64,000 bases of DNA, taken from contig NZ_CP050296.1 in NCBI RefSeq assembly GCF_014189455.1, positions 5,824,001-5,888,000 on the forward strand, in the 5' to 3' direction. The notes beneath the pieces were generated by a model, which was not told the origin of the DNA, searched no databases, and was given only the letters and a program-made list of their open reading frames with translations. Within the stretch, counting starts at the first letter, position 1. The number at the start of each line of letters is the position of its first letter. Source of the DNA: Mesorhizobium huakuii. GTDB taxonomy: Bacteria; Pseudomonadota; Alphaproteobacteria; Rhizobiales; Rhizobiaceae. The translations under genes were made by a program, and so were the position numbers. Positions 25,698 to 34,418 of the stretch are shown in pieces.

Positions 25698-26748
25698 GAG
25701 CATTTTCCGTGAACGCCGAGTCACATTTGGGATTCACGCGGTGGCGGAAGTCTGTTTCATTTTCCCTGTGATTTGCAGGGAGATGACGATGACACGCAGC
25801 TTGAGTGCGGACCTTCGCGGTCGGGTGATTTTGGCTATATCGGAGGGTGTTTCGACGCGGGAGGCAGCACGCCGGTTCCGGATCGGGATTGCTACGGCGG
25901 GGAACTGGTATCGCCGCTATCGCGAGACGGGTGAGATGGCGGCACGCAAGCAGGGCCAACCGTCGCGCTCGAAGCTTGATCCTCACGAAGCCTTCATCCT
26001 CGGCCTGATCGAGGAGACGCCCGACATCACTCTGGCGGAGATTGCCGAGAGGCTGGCGGCCGGGCATGGCGTGCGCGTGGTTCCTTCGACGATCTGGATG
26101 TTTCTCGACAGGCGCTGCGTCACGTTTAAAAAAAGACGGCGCATGCCAGCGAACAACAGCGCCCCGACGTCAAGGCGCGCCGTTGCGCCTGGTTCGACGG
26201 CCAGCTCGATCTCGACCCCGAGAAGCTGATCTTCATTGATGAGACTGCGGCCTCCACCAAGATGGCGCGGCTGCGCGGGCGGGCCAAATGTGGCGAACGC
26301 TGCCGTGCGCCGGTTCCTCATGGTCATTGGAAGACCACGACCTTCACCGCTGGACTGCGGCTGAACGGCCTGACCGCACCGATGCTGCTCGACGGGCCGA
26401 TGAACGGCGCCGCCTTCCTGGCCTATGCCGAACAGGTGCTCGCGCCTGAACTTTCTCCCGGCGACATCGTCGTCATGGACAACCTGCCGGCTCACAAGAT
26501 CACCGGCGTTCGCGAGGCCATCCAAAGGACCGGCGCACGGCTTCTGTTGCTGCCGCCATATTCGCCCGACTTCAATCCCATCGAGATGGCGTTCTCGAAG
26601 CTCAAAGCCCTACTCAGAAAAGCAGCCGCCCGCTCCATCGATCAACTCTGGTCCGTCATCGCCGACTGCCTCGACGCCTTCAAACCGGCCGAATGCCGAA
26701 ACTACTTCGAGGCAGCCGGGTATGACCCGGAGTAAGTCGAATCTGCTC
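25698..26748 (+). mobile_element. IS630-family element 1
   Basis: The 1051-bp element is flanked by the TA duplication typical of IS630/Tc1 (25696-25697 and 26749-26750), and the host frame is restored by removing it. Its ends start GAGCATTTTCCG and end in the complement of GAGCAGATTCGA, an imperfect inverted repeat. It carries one transposase in two frames. It differs in sequence from the second IS630 element at 29213-30255. Confidence 0.9.
25783..26735 (+). CDS. IS630-family transposase, two frames
   Basis: The first frame holds an HTH ([21 protein letters not shown]) and a second winged-helix part. It reaches FKKRRR at an A7 run (26128-26134). A -1 shift there continues [20 protein letters not shown] to [18 protein letters not shown] (first Asp), then [12 protein letters not shown] (second Asp) and [20 protein letters not shown] (Glu). 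This is the usual DDE order and the usual programmed shift of this group. Transposase activity is plausible. Confidence 0.9.
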
Positions 26749-27395
26749 TAGACAACCTCGATCATTCAGGTCGTGCATTCCTGCCTCGCGCCTCTCGAGT
26801 GCTCACGACCGAGGTTGGTGCAGGGCGCTTGGGCGGCTCGACGGAGGGGCTGGCTCCCTGGCAGAGCGTTGAAGTTGATGTATCGGATGGCCGGCGCCTA
26901 TGTGTGACGGCCACGCCCGCGCGGCACGGTCCACATGGCATTGAGCCGATCAGCGGCGATGTTGTCGGCTTCGTCTTATCACTCGATAGCGAAGGTGGCC
27001 CGAGTGTCTACATCTCAGGCGACACTGTCTGGTTCGACGGCGTGGCCGAAGTCGCGCGCCGTTTTGACGTCAGGGCCGCGATCCTTTTCACTGGCTCGGC
27101 CAGGCCACGCGGCGCCTTCCATATGACCATGGACAGTAATGACGCGATCGAGGCGGCCAATGCCTTCTCCGATGCGACGATCATCGCGATCCACAATGAG
27201 GGTTGGCAGCATTTCACCGAGACGCAAAGCGAGCTTGCCAATTCCTTCAAGGCGCTCGGTATCGCAGGGCGTTTGAAGCTTCTGGAACGTGGCATTGCCG
27301 TCGACTTGCAATTGTGAGGCCGTTCAAGCCGGTCGTCACCTCTGGCTACGCGCGCCGACATTTGCGAGACTGTTCGTAACCGAAGGAATCGCCTG

Positions 27396-29213
27396 ATGCC
27401 GACTGCAAAGACCGCCAGTGCCGCCAAACCAAAACCCTGGACCGAGATGGCGACGCATCTGGTCGACGTCGCCATGGGCCGCAAGCCCGCCGATCTCGTC
27501 ATCCGCAACGGCCGCTGGGTGAACGTTCACTCGGGCGAGATCATCGCCGGCACCGATATCGCCATTGCCGGCGGCCGCTTTGCCTATTGCGGGCCGAATG
27601 CCAGCCACGCCATCGGCCAGGGCACCAAGGTGGTCGATGCCGGCGGGCGCTATCTGGTGCCCGGCCTCTGCGACGCGCACATGCATGTCGAGAGCGGCAT
27701 GGTGACGGTGACCGAATTCTGCCGCGCCGTCATTCCGCACGGCACCACGTCGATGTTCATCGATCCGCACGAGATCGCCAATGTGCTGGGCCTGCCGGGC
27801 GTGCGGCTGATGCATGACGAGGCGGTGGCCATGCCCATCAACGTGCATGTGCAGATGCCGTCCTGTGTGCCATCGGCGCCTGGGCTGGAGCATGCCGGCG
27901 CCGAGCTCACGGTTGCCGACGTGGCGGAAGCGATGACCTGGGAAAACATCATCGGGCTCGGCGAAGTGATGAATTTTCCGGGTGTCGCCGCCAACGATCC
28001 TGTGATGTCGGGCGAGATCGCCGCGACGGTCAAGGCTGGCAAGACCGTCGGTGGCCACTATGCCTCGCGCGATCTCGGCCTGCCGTTCCACGGCTATGTC
28101 GCCGGCGGACCCGAGGACGACCACGAAGGCACGCGCGCCGAGGATGCCATCACCCGCGTGCGCCAGGGCATGAAGGCCATGCTGCGGCTGGGCTCGGCCT
28201 GGTACGATGTCGCCGCGCAGATCAAGGCGGTGACCGAAGGCGGCATCGATCCGCGCAACTTCATCCTGTGCACCGACGACAGCCATTCCGGCACGCTGGT
28301 GCATGAAGGTCACATGGACCGGGTGGTGCGCCACGCCATCCAACAGGGGCTGAAGCCGGTGACGGCGATCCAGATGGCGACGATCAACACCGCCCAGCAT
28401 TTTAGGCTGGAACGCGAGATCGGTTCGATCGCGCCGGGGCGGTTGGGCGATCTGCTGATTGTCTCCGATCTCGCCGCAATGACCATCGATGAGGTCTATG
28501 CGCGCGGCGTCAGGCTGGCCAAGGGCGGCAAGCTCGATATCGACATTCCCGCCTATGATTACCCGAAGACGGCGAAGAACACCGTCAAGCTGGGCAAGAA
28601 GCTGAAGGCCGGCGACTTCGACATCGCGGCCCCCAAGGGCGCCAACGAGGTGCGGGTGCGGGTCATCGGCGTCATCGAGAATCAGGCGCCGACGCGCGCG
28701 CTGGAGGCCGATCTGCCGGTCGAGGACGGGCTGGTCGCCATGGACCGCCGCAACGATGTCTGCCATATCGCGCTGGTCGAGCGGCACAAGGGCACGGGCG
28801 GCGTCACCAACGCCTTCGTCTCCGGCTTCGGCTATATGGGCGATTGCGCCATGGCCTCGAGCGTGGCGCATGACGCTCATCACATCATCTGCGTCGGCAC
28901 CAACAAGCAGGACATGGCGCTGGCGGTCAACCGGCTGGGCGAAGTCGGCGGCGGCGTCGTGCTGTTCTCCAAGGGCAAGGAACTGGCGCTGGTCGAAATG
29001 CCGATCGCCGGGCTGATGTCGGACGAGCGCGCCGAGATCGTCGCCGCCAAGGCCGAAAAACTCACCGAGGCGATGCGCAAGATGGGCTGTTCCCTGAACA
29101 ACGCCTACATGCAGCATTCGCTGCTGGCGCTGGTGGTCATTCCGGAACTGAGGATTTCCGACGTCGGGCTGATCGACGTGACGACGTTCCAGAAAGTCGA
29201 CCTGTTCGTCTAG
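27396..29213 (+). CDS. ade: Adenine deaminase
   Basis: The 605-residue amidohydrolase-fold enzyme converts adenine to hypoxanthine and ammonia in purine salvage. DAHMHVES (93-100) provides the metal-binding His pair. VIPHGTTSMFIDPHEIANVL, GHYASRDL and CTDDSHSGTLV are characteristic of the Ade family. The C-terminal domain holds VTNAFVSGFG and SSVAHDAHHIICVGTN. An N-terminal tail of about 20 residues is longer than in many Ade proteins. The stop TAG is formed by a TA target and the first base of an inserted IS630 element. Confidence 0.95.
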   Translation: MPTAKTASAAKPKPWTEMATHLVDVAMGRKPADLVIRNGRWVNVHSGEIIAGTDIAIAGGRFAYCGPNASHAIGQGTKVVDAGGRYLVPGLCDAHMHVESGMVTVTEFCRAVIPHGTTSMFIDPHEIANVLGLPGVRLMHDEAVAMPINVHVQMPSCVPSAPGLEHAGAELTVADVAEAMTWENIIGLGEVMNFPGVAANDPVMSGEIAATVKAGKTVGGHYASRDLGLPFHGYVAGGPEDDHEGTRAEDAITRVRQGMKAMLRLGSAWYDVAAQIKAVTEGGIDPRNFILCTDDSHSGTLVHEGHMDRVVRHAIQQGLKPVTAIQMATINTAQHFRLEREIGSIAPGRLGDLLIVSDLAAMTIDEVYARGVRLAKGGKLDIDIPAYDYPKTAKNTVKLGKKLKAGDFDIAAPKGANEVRVRVIGVIENQAPTRALEADLPVEDGLVAMDRRNDVCHIALVERHKGTGGVTNAFVSGFGYMGDCAMASSVAHDAHHIICVGTNKQDMALAVNRLGEVGGGVVLFSKGKELALVEMPIAGLMSDERAEIVAAKAEKLTEAMRKMGCSLNNAYMQHSLLALVVIPELRISDVGLIDVTTFQKVDLFV

Positions 29214-30255
29214 AGCGGTTCGCGTTTTGTCTGAATCGGGATTCCCAAGACTGAGCAAATCAGATTCGATGTTCTGACCGTTGGAGGTCGGGACAGATGG
29301 CCAAGCCTTATTCGATGGATTTGCGGGAACGGGCGTTGGCTCGCCTTGAAGAAGGCGAGACGAGCCGAGAGGTGGCCGCGGCACTGAAGGTGGCAGTTTC
29401 GAGCGTGATCAAGTGGGCGGCGCGCAAGCGTCGGCTGGGCAGTGCGGCACCCGGCAAGATGGGCGGTCATCGACCCTATCTGATTGACGGGGAGCATCGT
29501 GCCTTCGTCCTGAGCGAGGTCGAGCGGGATGCCAACATAACGCTTCATGAATTGACGGCCGCACTGGCTGACCGGGGTCTCATCATCCACCCTGCCAGCG
29601 TCGGTCGCTTCCTGCATCGCGAGGGCAAGAGTTTTAAAAAAAACCGTTCTGCCGGCTGAGCAACTCAAGCCAAAGCTGATGCGTCGGCGGACGCAATGGA
29701 TGCGCTATCAGACCCGCATTGACCCAACGCGCCTGGTCTTCCTGGATGAAACGTGGGTCAAGACCAACATGGCGCCGTTGCGCGGCTGGGGTGTGCGCGG
29801 CAAGCGGCTGATGGCTCACGCGCCATATGGTCATTGGAAGACGATGACCTTCATCGCCGCACTGCGGCATGATCGGGTAGAGGCGCCTTGGGTCATTGAC
29901 GGACCCATCAATGCGCAGGCCTTCCGTGTCTATGTCGAAACCGAACTCATCAAGACCCTGAAGCCGGGTGACATCGTCATTCTCGACAATCTCGGATCTC
30001 ACAAGGGCCAAGCCGTCCGCGACATCGTCAGGGCCGCCGGTGCGCGGCTCTTCTTCCTGCCGCCTTACAGTCCAGATCTCAATCCAATCGAGAAGCTCTT
30101 CGCCAAGCTCAAGCACTGCATGCGACGTGCCGCCAAGCGAAGCATCCAGGCCGTACACAGCGCCATCGCCAGCACCCTCGACGTCGTCACCTCAAATGAA
30201 TGTAACAACTACATCGAAAGCGCCGGATACAAGTCAACCTAAATGCGAACCGCTC
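29213..30255 (+). mobile_element. IS630-family element 2, inserted at the ade stop codon
   Basis: The 1043-bp element has a TA duplication at 29211-29212 and 30256-30257. Its ends are near-perfect inverted repeats: GAGCGGTTCGCGTTT and the complement of AAATGCGAACCGCTC. The left TA and the first G of the element form the ade stop codon TAG, so ade keeps its exact length. The transposase gene reads in the same direction as ade. Confidence 0.92.
29297..30242 (+). CDS. IS630-family transposase, two frames
   Basis: Frame one (MAKPYSMDLRERALARLEEG) is an HTH region ending at FKK on an A8 run (29636-29643). A shift there leads to FKKTVLPAEQLKPKLMRRR, RLVFLDETWVKTNMAPLRGW (first Asp), DIVILDNLGSHKG (second Asp) and LPPYSPDLNPIEKLFAKLK (Glu). 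The architecture equals element 1 but the sequence differs, so they are separate IS630 lineages that inserted independently. Confidence 0.92.
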
Positions 30256-30334
30256 TAGGTATGTCGATATTCGGATATGTCGGCCTGCAAGCGGCTGCGG
30301 GTGGTAGTGTACCTAAAGCAAGCGCATCCGTTGC

Positions 30335-31495
30335 TCACCCGCCGGTGGCAATGGTCAGCACCTTGAACGGCGTGGTGATGACGACCTCGGCGACAGAGCC
30401 GACAGCCTTGCCAAGACCTTGGCCGAGATTGTTGAGCTGTGCGGGGTCCTCATCGGCAGCCAGGCCAGCCGGCGTGCGCAGGCGGTCGCCGAGCAACTGC
30501 ACCAGGATCGGATTGTCGGCAAATTTGGCGTGGTTGAGGCCACCGTCGCCGCCCTTGGCCTTGGTCAGGTCGACCACGGCCACGCCGTAGCTGGCGAGAT
30601 CGGCCGCATTGCCGTAGTCGCCGACACGTGGCTTGTCGCCGGAGATAAGTGAAGACAGTTTGAGCGCCCGGTCATCGCCTGATAGCAGCACGGCAAACGG
30701 CTTGTCCGGCCTGCCGTAACGCATCATCTGCTTCTTGAACACGTCGACATCGATATCGGGCGAAGCCAGGACGACATAGCCGAGTTTGCCGCCTAGATCG
30801 CGGTCACCGGTGATGGCGAGCTGGCGCAGCGCCTCCATCGTCAGCCAGGTTCCCATCGAATGAGCGATGATGTCGATGCTCTTGACCCGCGTCTTGGCGA
30901 GCATTCTGAGCGTCGCCTCGAGGTCGTCACGGGCAGCGTTGGCACTGTCCTTGTCGTAGATGTAGCCCGTCGTCTTGGCGCTCGACGCCCAGGAAAACAG
31001 CACCGGCGTGCCCGGATATTTCGTGTCGTGAGCGATCTGCGTCAGCCGGTAGATGCCGTCGTCGAAGCCGTTGTTGAAGCCATGCACGAAGACCAGTGCG
31101 CGGTCGCCGCGCATGGCGATGTCGGCGCCGACCGCCTTGGCGAATTGCGGGGCGTCACCATAATGGACGACATTGACGGCGGTGAATTGCTTGGCCGGGT
31201 TCGAGTCGGCCGAACCCTTGGCCCGCTCGATGGCGCCGACCTGGTGGACTTTCGGCACGGTGACGTCGACACGGGCGTAGCTGGTGGTCAACGAGCGATC
31301 GCCGTCGAATACCTGACGCGGATCCTTGGTCGCCTGCTGGCGGGTGGTGGCGACGAAAATTTCGTGCGTGGCCGCGATGTCGGAAGCTGGTACCGAGACC
31401 GTCGTCTTGTTGAGAAGATCATGCGTGTTCTGGCCGGCGCAGCCGGCAATTGCGAGCGCCAACGCGACGACGAAACTCTTCAAACGCACGGTCAC
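30335..31495 (-). CDS. DUF900 alpha/beta-hydrolase lipoprotein, paralogue A
   Basis: The 386-residue protein has a lipoprotein signal (lipobox ALAIAGC, Cys19). An alpha/beta-hydrolase domain of the DUF900 family contains IFVATTRQ, LVFVHGFNNGFDDGIYR, PVLFSWASSAKT and IIAHSMGTWLTME (nucleophile Ser). SPDIDVDVFKKQM follows the acid region. It is likely a membrane-anchored esterase-like enzyme of unknown substrate. A paralogue lies 142 bp upstream on the same strand, apparently from tandem duplication. Confidence 0.88.
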   Translation of the reverse strand: MTVRLKSFVVALALAIAGCAGQNTHDLLNKTTVSVPASDIAATHEIFVATTRQQATKDPRQVFDGDRSLTTSYARVDVTVPKVHQVGAIERAKGSADSNPAKQFTAVNVVHYGDAPQFAKAVGADIAMRGDRALVFVHGFNNGFDDGIYRLTQIAHDTKYPGTPVLFSWASSAKTTGYIYDKDSANAARDDLEATLRMLAKTRVKSIDIIAHSMGTWLTMEALRQLAITGDRDLGGKLGYVVLASPDIDVDVFKKQMMRYGRPDKPFAVLLSGDDRALKLSSLISGDKPRVGDYGNAADLASYGVAVVDLTKAKGGDGGLNHAKFADNPILVQLLGDRLRTPAGLAADEDPAQLNNLGQGLGKAVGSVAEVVITTPFKVLTIATGG

Positions 31496-31637
31496 GCGTC
31501 GGCTCCCGTAAAGGGGGACGTCAAAAGCATGACGTCACCAGTCATTCCGATAAGGCCAGAGACGGGCTCGGTCCAGTTCAAAGTGGGCCAAGGCCTCCGC
31601 AAGGCTGGATTGGCATGGCAAACCCGTGGCGGTGCAC

Positions 31638-32711
31638 CTACTGTCCGAGCAGGCCGATGCGGTCGGTCACTTCACGGTCGCTGGCAAAGCCGTCATCCTC
31701 GCGCAGCCGCTGACCGATCATCTTCACCAGTTCCGGATTGTCGGCGAATTTCGTGTGGTTGAAGCTGTCGCTGCCTTTGACCTTGGAGAGATCGACCACG
31801 GTCACGCCATAGGAGGCAAGATCGGCGGCATCCTTGTAGTCGCCTACGCGTGGCCGCGAACCGGCGATCAGGCCGGACAGCCTCAGCGCGCGGTCGTCGT
31901 CGGACAACAGCAAGATGAACGGCTTGTCGGGCTTGCCGTAGCGGCGCATCTGGCTCTTGAACACGTCGACGTCGATGTCGGGCGAGGCCAGCACCACGTC
32001 GCCCAGCTTGCCGCCCAGGTCACGGTCGCCGCTGATCGCCATCTGGCGCAGCGTTTCCATGGTCACCCAGGTTCCCATCGAATGCGCGACAATGTCGATG
32101 CGCCGCGCGCCGGACTGCTGCAGCATGCGCAATGTCACTTCGAGCTGGTCGCGTGCGGCGCTGGCACTTTCCTTGTCATAGACATAGTCGGTGGTCTTGG
32201 CGCCCGATGCCCAGGAAAACAGCACCGGCGTGCCGGGGTAGCCGGAATCGTGAACGAGCTGGGTCAGGCGATAGACCGCATCGTCGAAACCGGTGTTGTA
32301 GCCATGCACGAAGACCATCACGCGGCCGCCGCGCGCCGCGATATCGGCGTTGAGCGCGCTGGAAAATTTCGGCTGCGTGTCGTAGCCGACAACTTCGGAA
32401 GCCATGAAATATTTGGCCGGATCATCCGACTTGCCACGCGAGCGCCGCTCGATCTGGCCGGTCTGGTGGATGCCGGGCACGGTGACGTTGACGCGGGCAT
32501 AGTTCAGCGTCGCCGAGCGCTCGCCGTCGAAAACCTTGTTGGGATCGTCGGATTTCTTGCGCGTCGTGGCGATGAAGATCGAGTGGTTGCCGGCGATGTC
32601 CGTCACCGGCGCGGCGACGATGGCGCTGCCAAGCAATTCCTGCGTTTGCGGGCCGGCGCAGCCGGCGACGAGCAAGGCGAGACAAACGGTAACGATCTTC
32701 TTCAAAGGCAC
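31638..32711 (-). CDS. DUF900 alpha/beta-hydrolase lipoprotein, paralogue B
   Basis: The 357-residue product begins at a GTG (VPLKKIVTVCLALLVAGC, lipobox Cys18); the frame also opens at 32747. The domain mirrors paralogue A: IFIATTRKK, VMVFVHGYNTGFDDAVYR, VLFSWASGAKTTDY, IVAHSMGTWVTME and SPDIDVDVFKSQM. Strong similarity along the full length points to tandem duplication. It lacks the last 40 residues of paralogue A. Both could form one transcript. Confidence 0.86.
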   Translation of the reverse strand: MPLKKIVTVCLALLVAGCAGPQTQELLGSAIVAAPVTDIAGNHSIFIATTRKKSDDPNKVFDGERSATLNYARVNVTVPGIHQTGQIERRSRGKSDDPAKYFMASEVVGYDTQPKFSSALNADIAARGGRVMVFVHGYNTGFDDAVYRLTQLVHDSGYPGTPVLFSWASGAKTTDYVYDKESASAARDQLEVTLRMLQQSGARRIDIVAHSMGTWVTMETLRQMAISGDRDLGGKLGDVVLASPDIDVDVFKSQMRRYGKPDKPFILLLSDDDRALRLSGLIAGSRPRVGDYKDAADLASYGVTVVDLSKVKGSDSFNHTKFADNPELVKMIGQRLREDDGFASDREVTDRIGLLGQ

Positions 32712-32811
32712 TTCTGAAATTCCACTCCGGCCAAAAGGCCCATCCACCCCCGCGACACCTCCCGGACAGGGAGAGTGCGGCAGAACTAAGTCGTGTCCAG
32801 TCGAAATGTGG

Positions 32812-34215
32812 TCAGCGCCTGGTTACAGCCATCGCACTGTTGCGCGAAAGCCAAAATGGCGGAAGGAACGCCGGAATGTTGGAGAAAGGCAGCACCTCCG
32901 GCTTGAGGCGGATGCCGAGAACATCCGCCACGAAGGCGCGGCGCGCTTCGATGCGGCTCCAGGCTTCGGGATAGCGTGCCGCAATCTCTTCGCGCAGCGC
33001 CTCGTCGGCGAGCGCGATGCCATCCTCAATGTTGGTGGTGAAATAGTCGCTGCCGGTCGCCGGGATGATGTCGACCTGCAACGCCATGCCAGATCGCAAT
33101 TTGATGTCGGAGCCGGAAAACACCGGCGAATGCATCCATTCGTCGATATGGACGAGATGGCCGGGATTGAGGGTGACGCCAAAGAACGGATCGCCGATGC
33201 GGTCTTGCACCGCCTTCCACAACGCGCCGCCCGTCGTGCCGATGCCGATCGCTTCGTACCAGTCGACAACCGCCGCGAAATACGGCGCGACCAGCTTTTC
33301 GACGTAGTCGCGGATAGCAGGACGCAACTCTGAGGCATCCTCGGCGAGGAAGCCGGCACGGGCATTGAGCGCGCCCTGGATGCCATAGGCCATGGTGATC
33401 GGGTCGCCGCGCCGGATGATGTCGAGGCGAGGGCTGGGCAGGCCATAGGCGGCGCGCTTTCCCGCCGACAGCATCGGGTGACAACAATGCGGCAGGCCAT
33501 TCATGCCCATCAGCCGCGCCGCCTGCAGTTCGCTCATGCCGGGCTCGATGCCCTGCAGGACATTGCGCAACCCTTGCGAGGTGAAGGTCGCGGCGAACTC
33601 GAAGCTGGCCAACTGGTCCGCCTCGTTGATCGCGCGCAGGCCGTCGATGGGGTTCATCAAAAGATTGGCGGCGTTCACGACCGCGCCTTTGTCGCCGACA
33701 AGCGTACGTAGCGTATCGGCAATGAAGGAGGGCAGGTCGAGCGTGGTCTCATCGAACCCGGCGTCGCCGGCGCCAAAAAGCTTCCAGCCGATGGCGCCGA
33801 TCCTTTGGCCGGGCTTCAGGCCGCAACCGGCAAGGATGTCGGGCAGCGCGTCCGAGCGGTCGCGTGGCTGCGCCGGCAATGAGAAGGTCTGGTAAAGCAC
33901 GCGCTCGTAGGGGCCGTCGCAGATTTCGGCATAGCCCCAGCCCTCATTGCCGACGAGAAGTTTTGGCTGCTTGCCGGGAGCGATGACCAGCAATGTCTCC
34001 TCGAAGCGCGGATCGTAGCCTGAGAGATAGGCGACATTGGCGGCGTGTTCGCGGTCGCCATAGACGGCGAGGGCATCGAAGCCGGCCCTGGCGCCGCGCG
34101 CGATCAGCGCTTCGATGCGCGCTTCATAGGTGCTTCGCGCAACCAGCGGCATCACCGTCGGTTCGCCGAATTCCGGCAGCGACATGGATTTCAGGCCGAC
34201 CGATGCGACAGGCAT
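32812..34215 (-). CDS. M24 (aminopeptidase P/creatinase)-like protein with altered metal site
   Basis: About 467 residues with an N-terminal creatinase-like domain (ALAVYGDREHAANVAYLSGY) and a C-terminal pita-bread domain. At the positions of the two metal Asp residues, canonical DxG...SDxTR is replaced by TMAYGIQGALNARAGFLAED. The His region is GHLVHIDEWMH. The EPG strand is replaced by ALQVDIIPATG, while NIEDGIALAD keeps one Glu. Peptidase activity is therefore doubtful. I chose the ATG at 34215; 34185 is also possible. Confidence 0.65.
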   Translation of the reverse strand: MPVASVGLKSMSLPEFGEPTVMPLVARSTYEARIEALIARGARAGFDALAVYGDREHAANVAYLSGYDPRFEETLLVIAPGKQPKLLVGNEGWGYAEICDGPYERVLYQTFSLPAQPRDRSDALPDILAGCGLKPGQRIGAIGWKLFGAGDAGFDETTLDLPSFIADTLRTLVGDKGAVVNAANLLMNPIDGLRAINEADQLASFEFAATFTSQGLRNVLQGIEPGMSELQAARLMGMNGLPHCCHPMLSAGKRAAYGLPSPRLDIIRRGDPITMAYGIQGALNARAGFLAEDASELRPAIRDYVEKLVAPYFAAVVDWYEAIGIGTTGGALWKAVQDRIGDPFFGVTLNPGHLVHIDEWMHSPVFSGSDIKLRSGMALQVDIIPATGSDYFTTNIEDGIALADEALREEIAARYPEAWSRIEARRAFVADVLGIRLKPEVLPFSNIPAFLPPFWLSRNSAMAVTRR

Positions 34216-34418
34216 GAACAAACGCCCCCAAGTGCCTGCAAGAATACTGCGAAATGCCCTTTGCGCATGGGCATGAAGGGCCGGACAATGGCGTTGCGGG
34301 GCCGGATATGCAATAGGCAGAATCGATCGCGCCGGATCAGGATGCAACAAACAGACGCTGAGCAGCCGGATCGACGACAGGGATCTGTACGAGACATGCG
34401 GCACAAGGTGGCTTTCCG

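Larger units (their letters stand above)
25500..27317 (+). pseudogene. Metallo-beta-lactamase-fold hydrolase split by IS630 element
   Basis: The 5' part (25500-25697, 66 codons) reads MTITLIGGPTALIEI, TDPTFD and LLSHDQHL. The 3' part starts at 26751 with DNLDHSG and continues through ARHGPHGIEP and VYISGDTVWFDG to a stop at 27317. Removing the IS and one TA copy rejoins the frame exactly to a 254-residue protein with the metal motif SHDQHLDNLD. The insertion cuts this metal-binding motif, so the gene is inactive here. The intact protein would be an UlaG/YddR-like hydrolase of unknown substrate. Confidence 0.88.

Noticed and set aside
27336..29384. 682-residue minus-strand frame over ade
   Set aside because: Antisense shadow of adenine deaminase, with His/Arg-rich low-information translation.
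25698..30255. Composite transposon formed by the two IS630 elements around ade
   Set aside because: The two elements differ in transposase and end sequences, each has its own TA duplication, and the DNA between them is normal host sequence.
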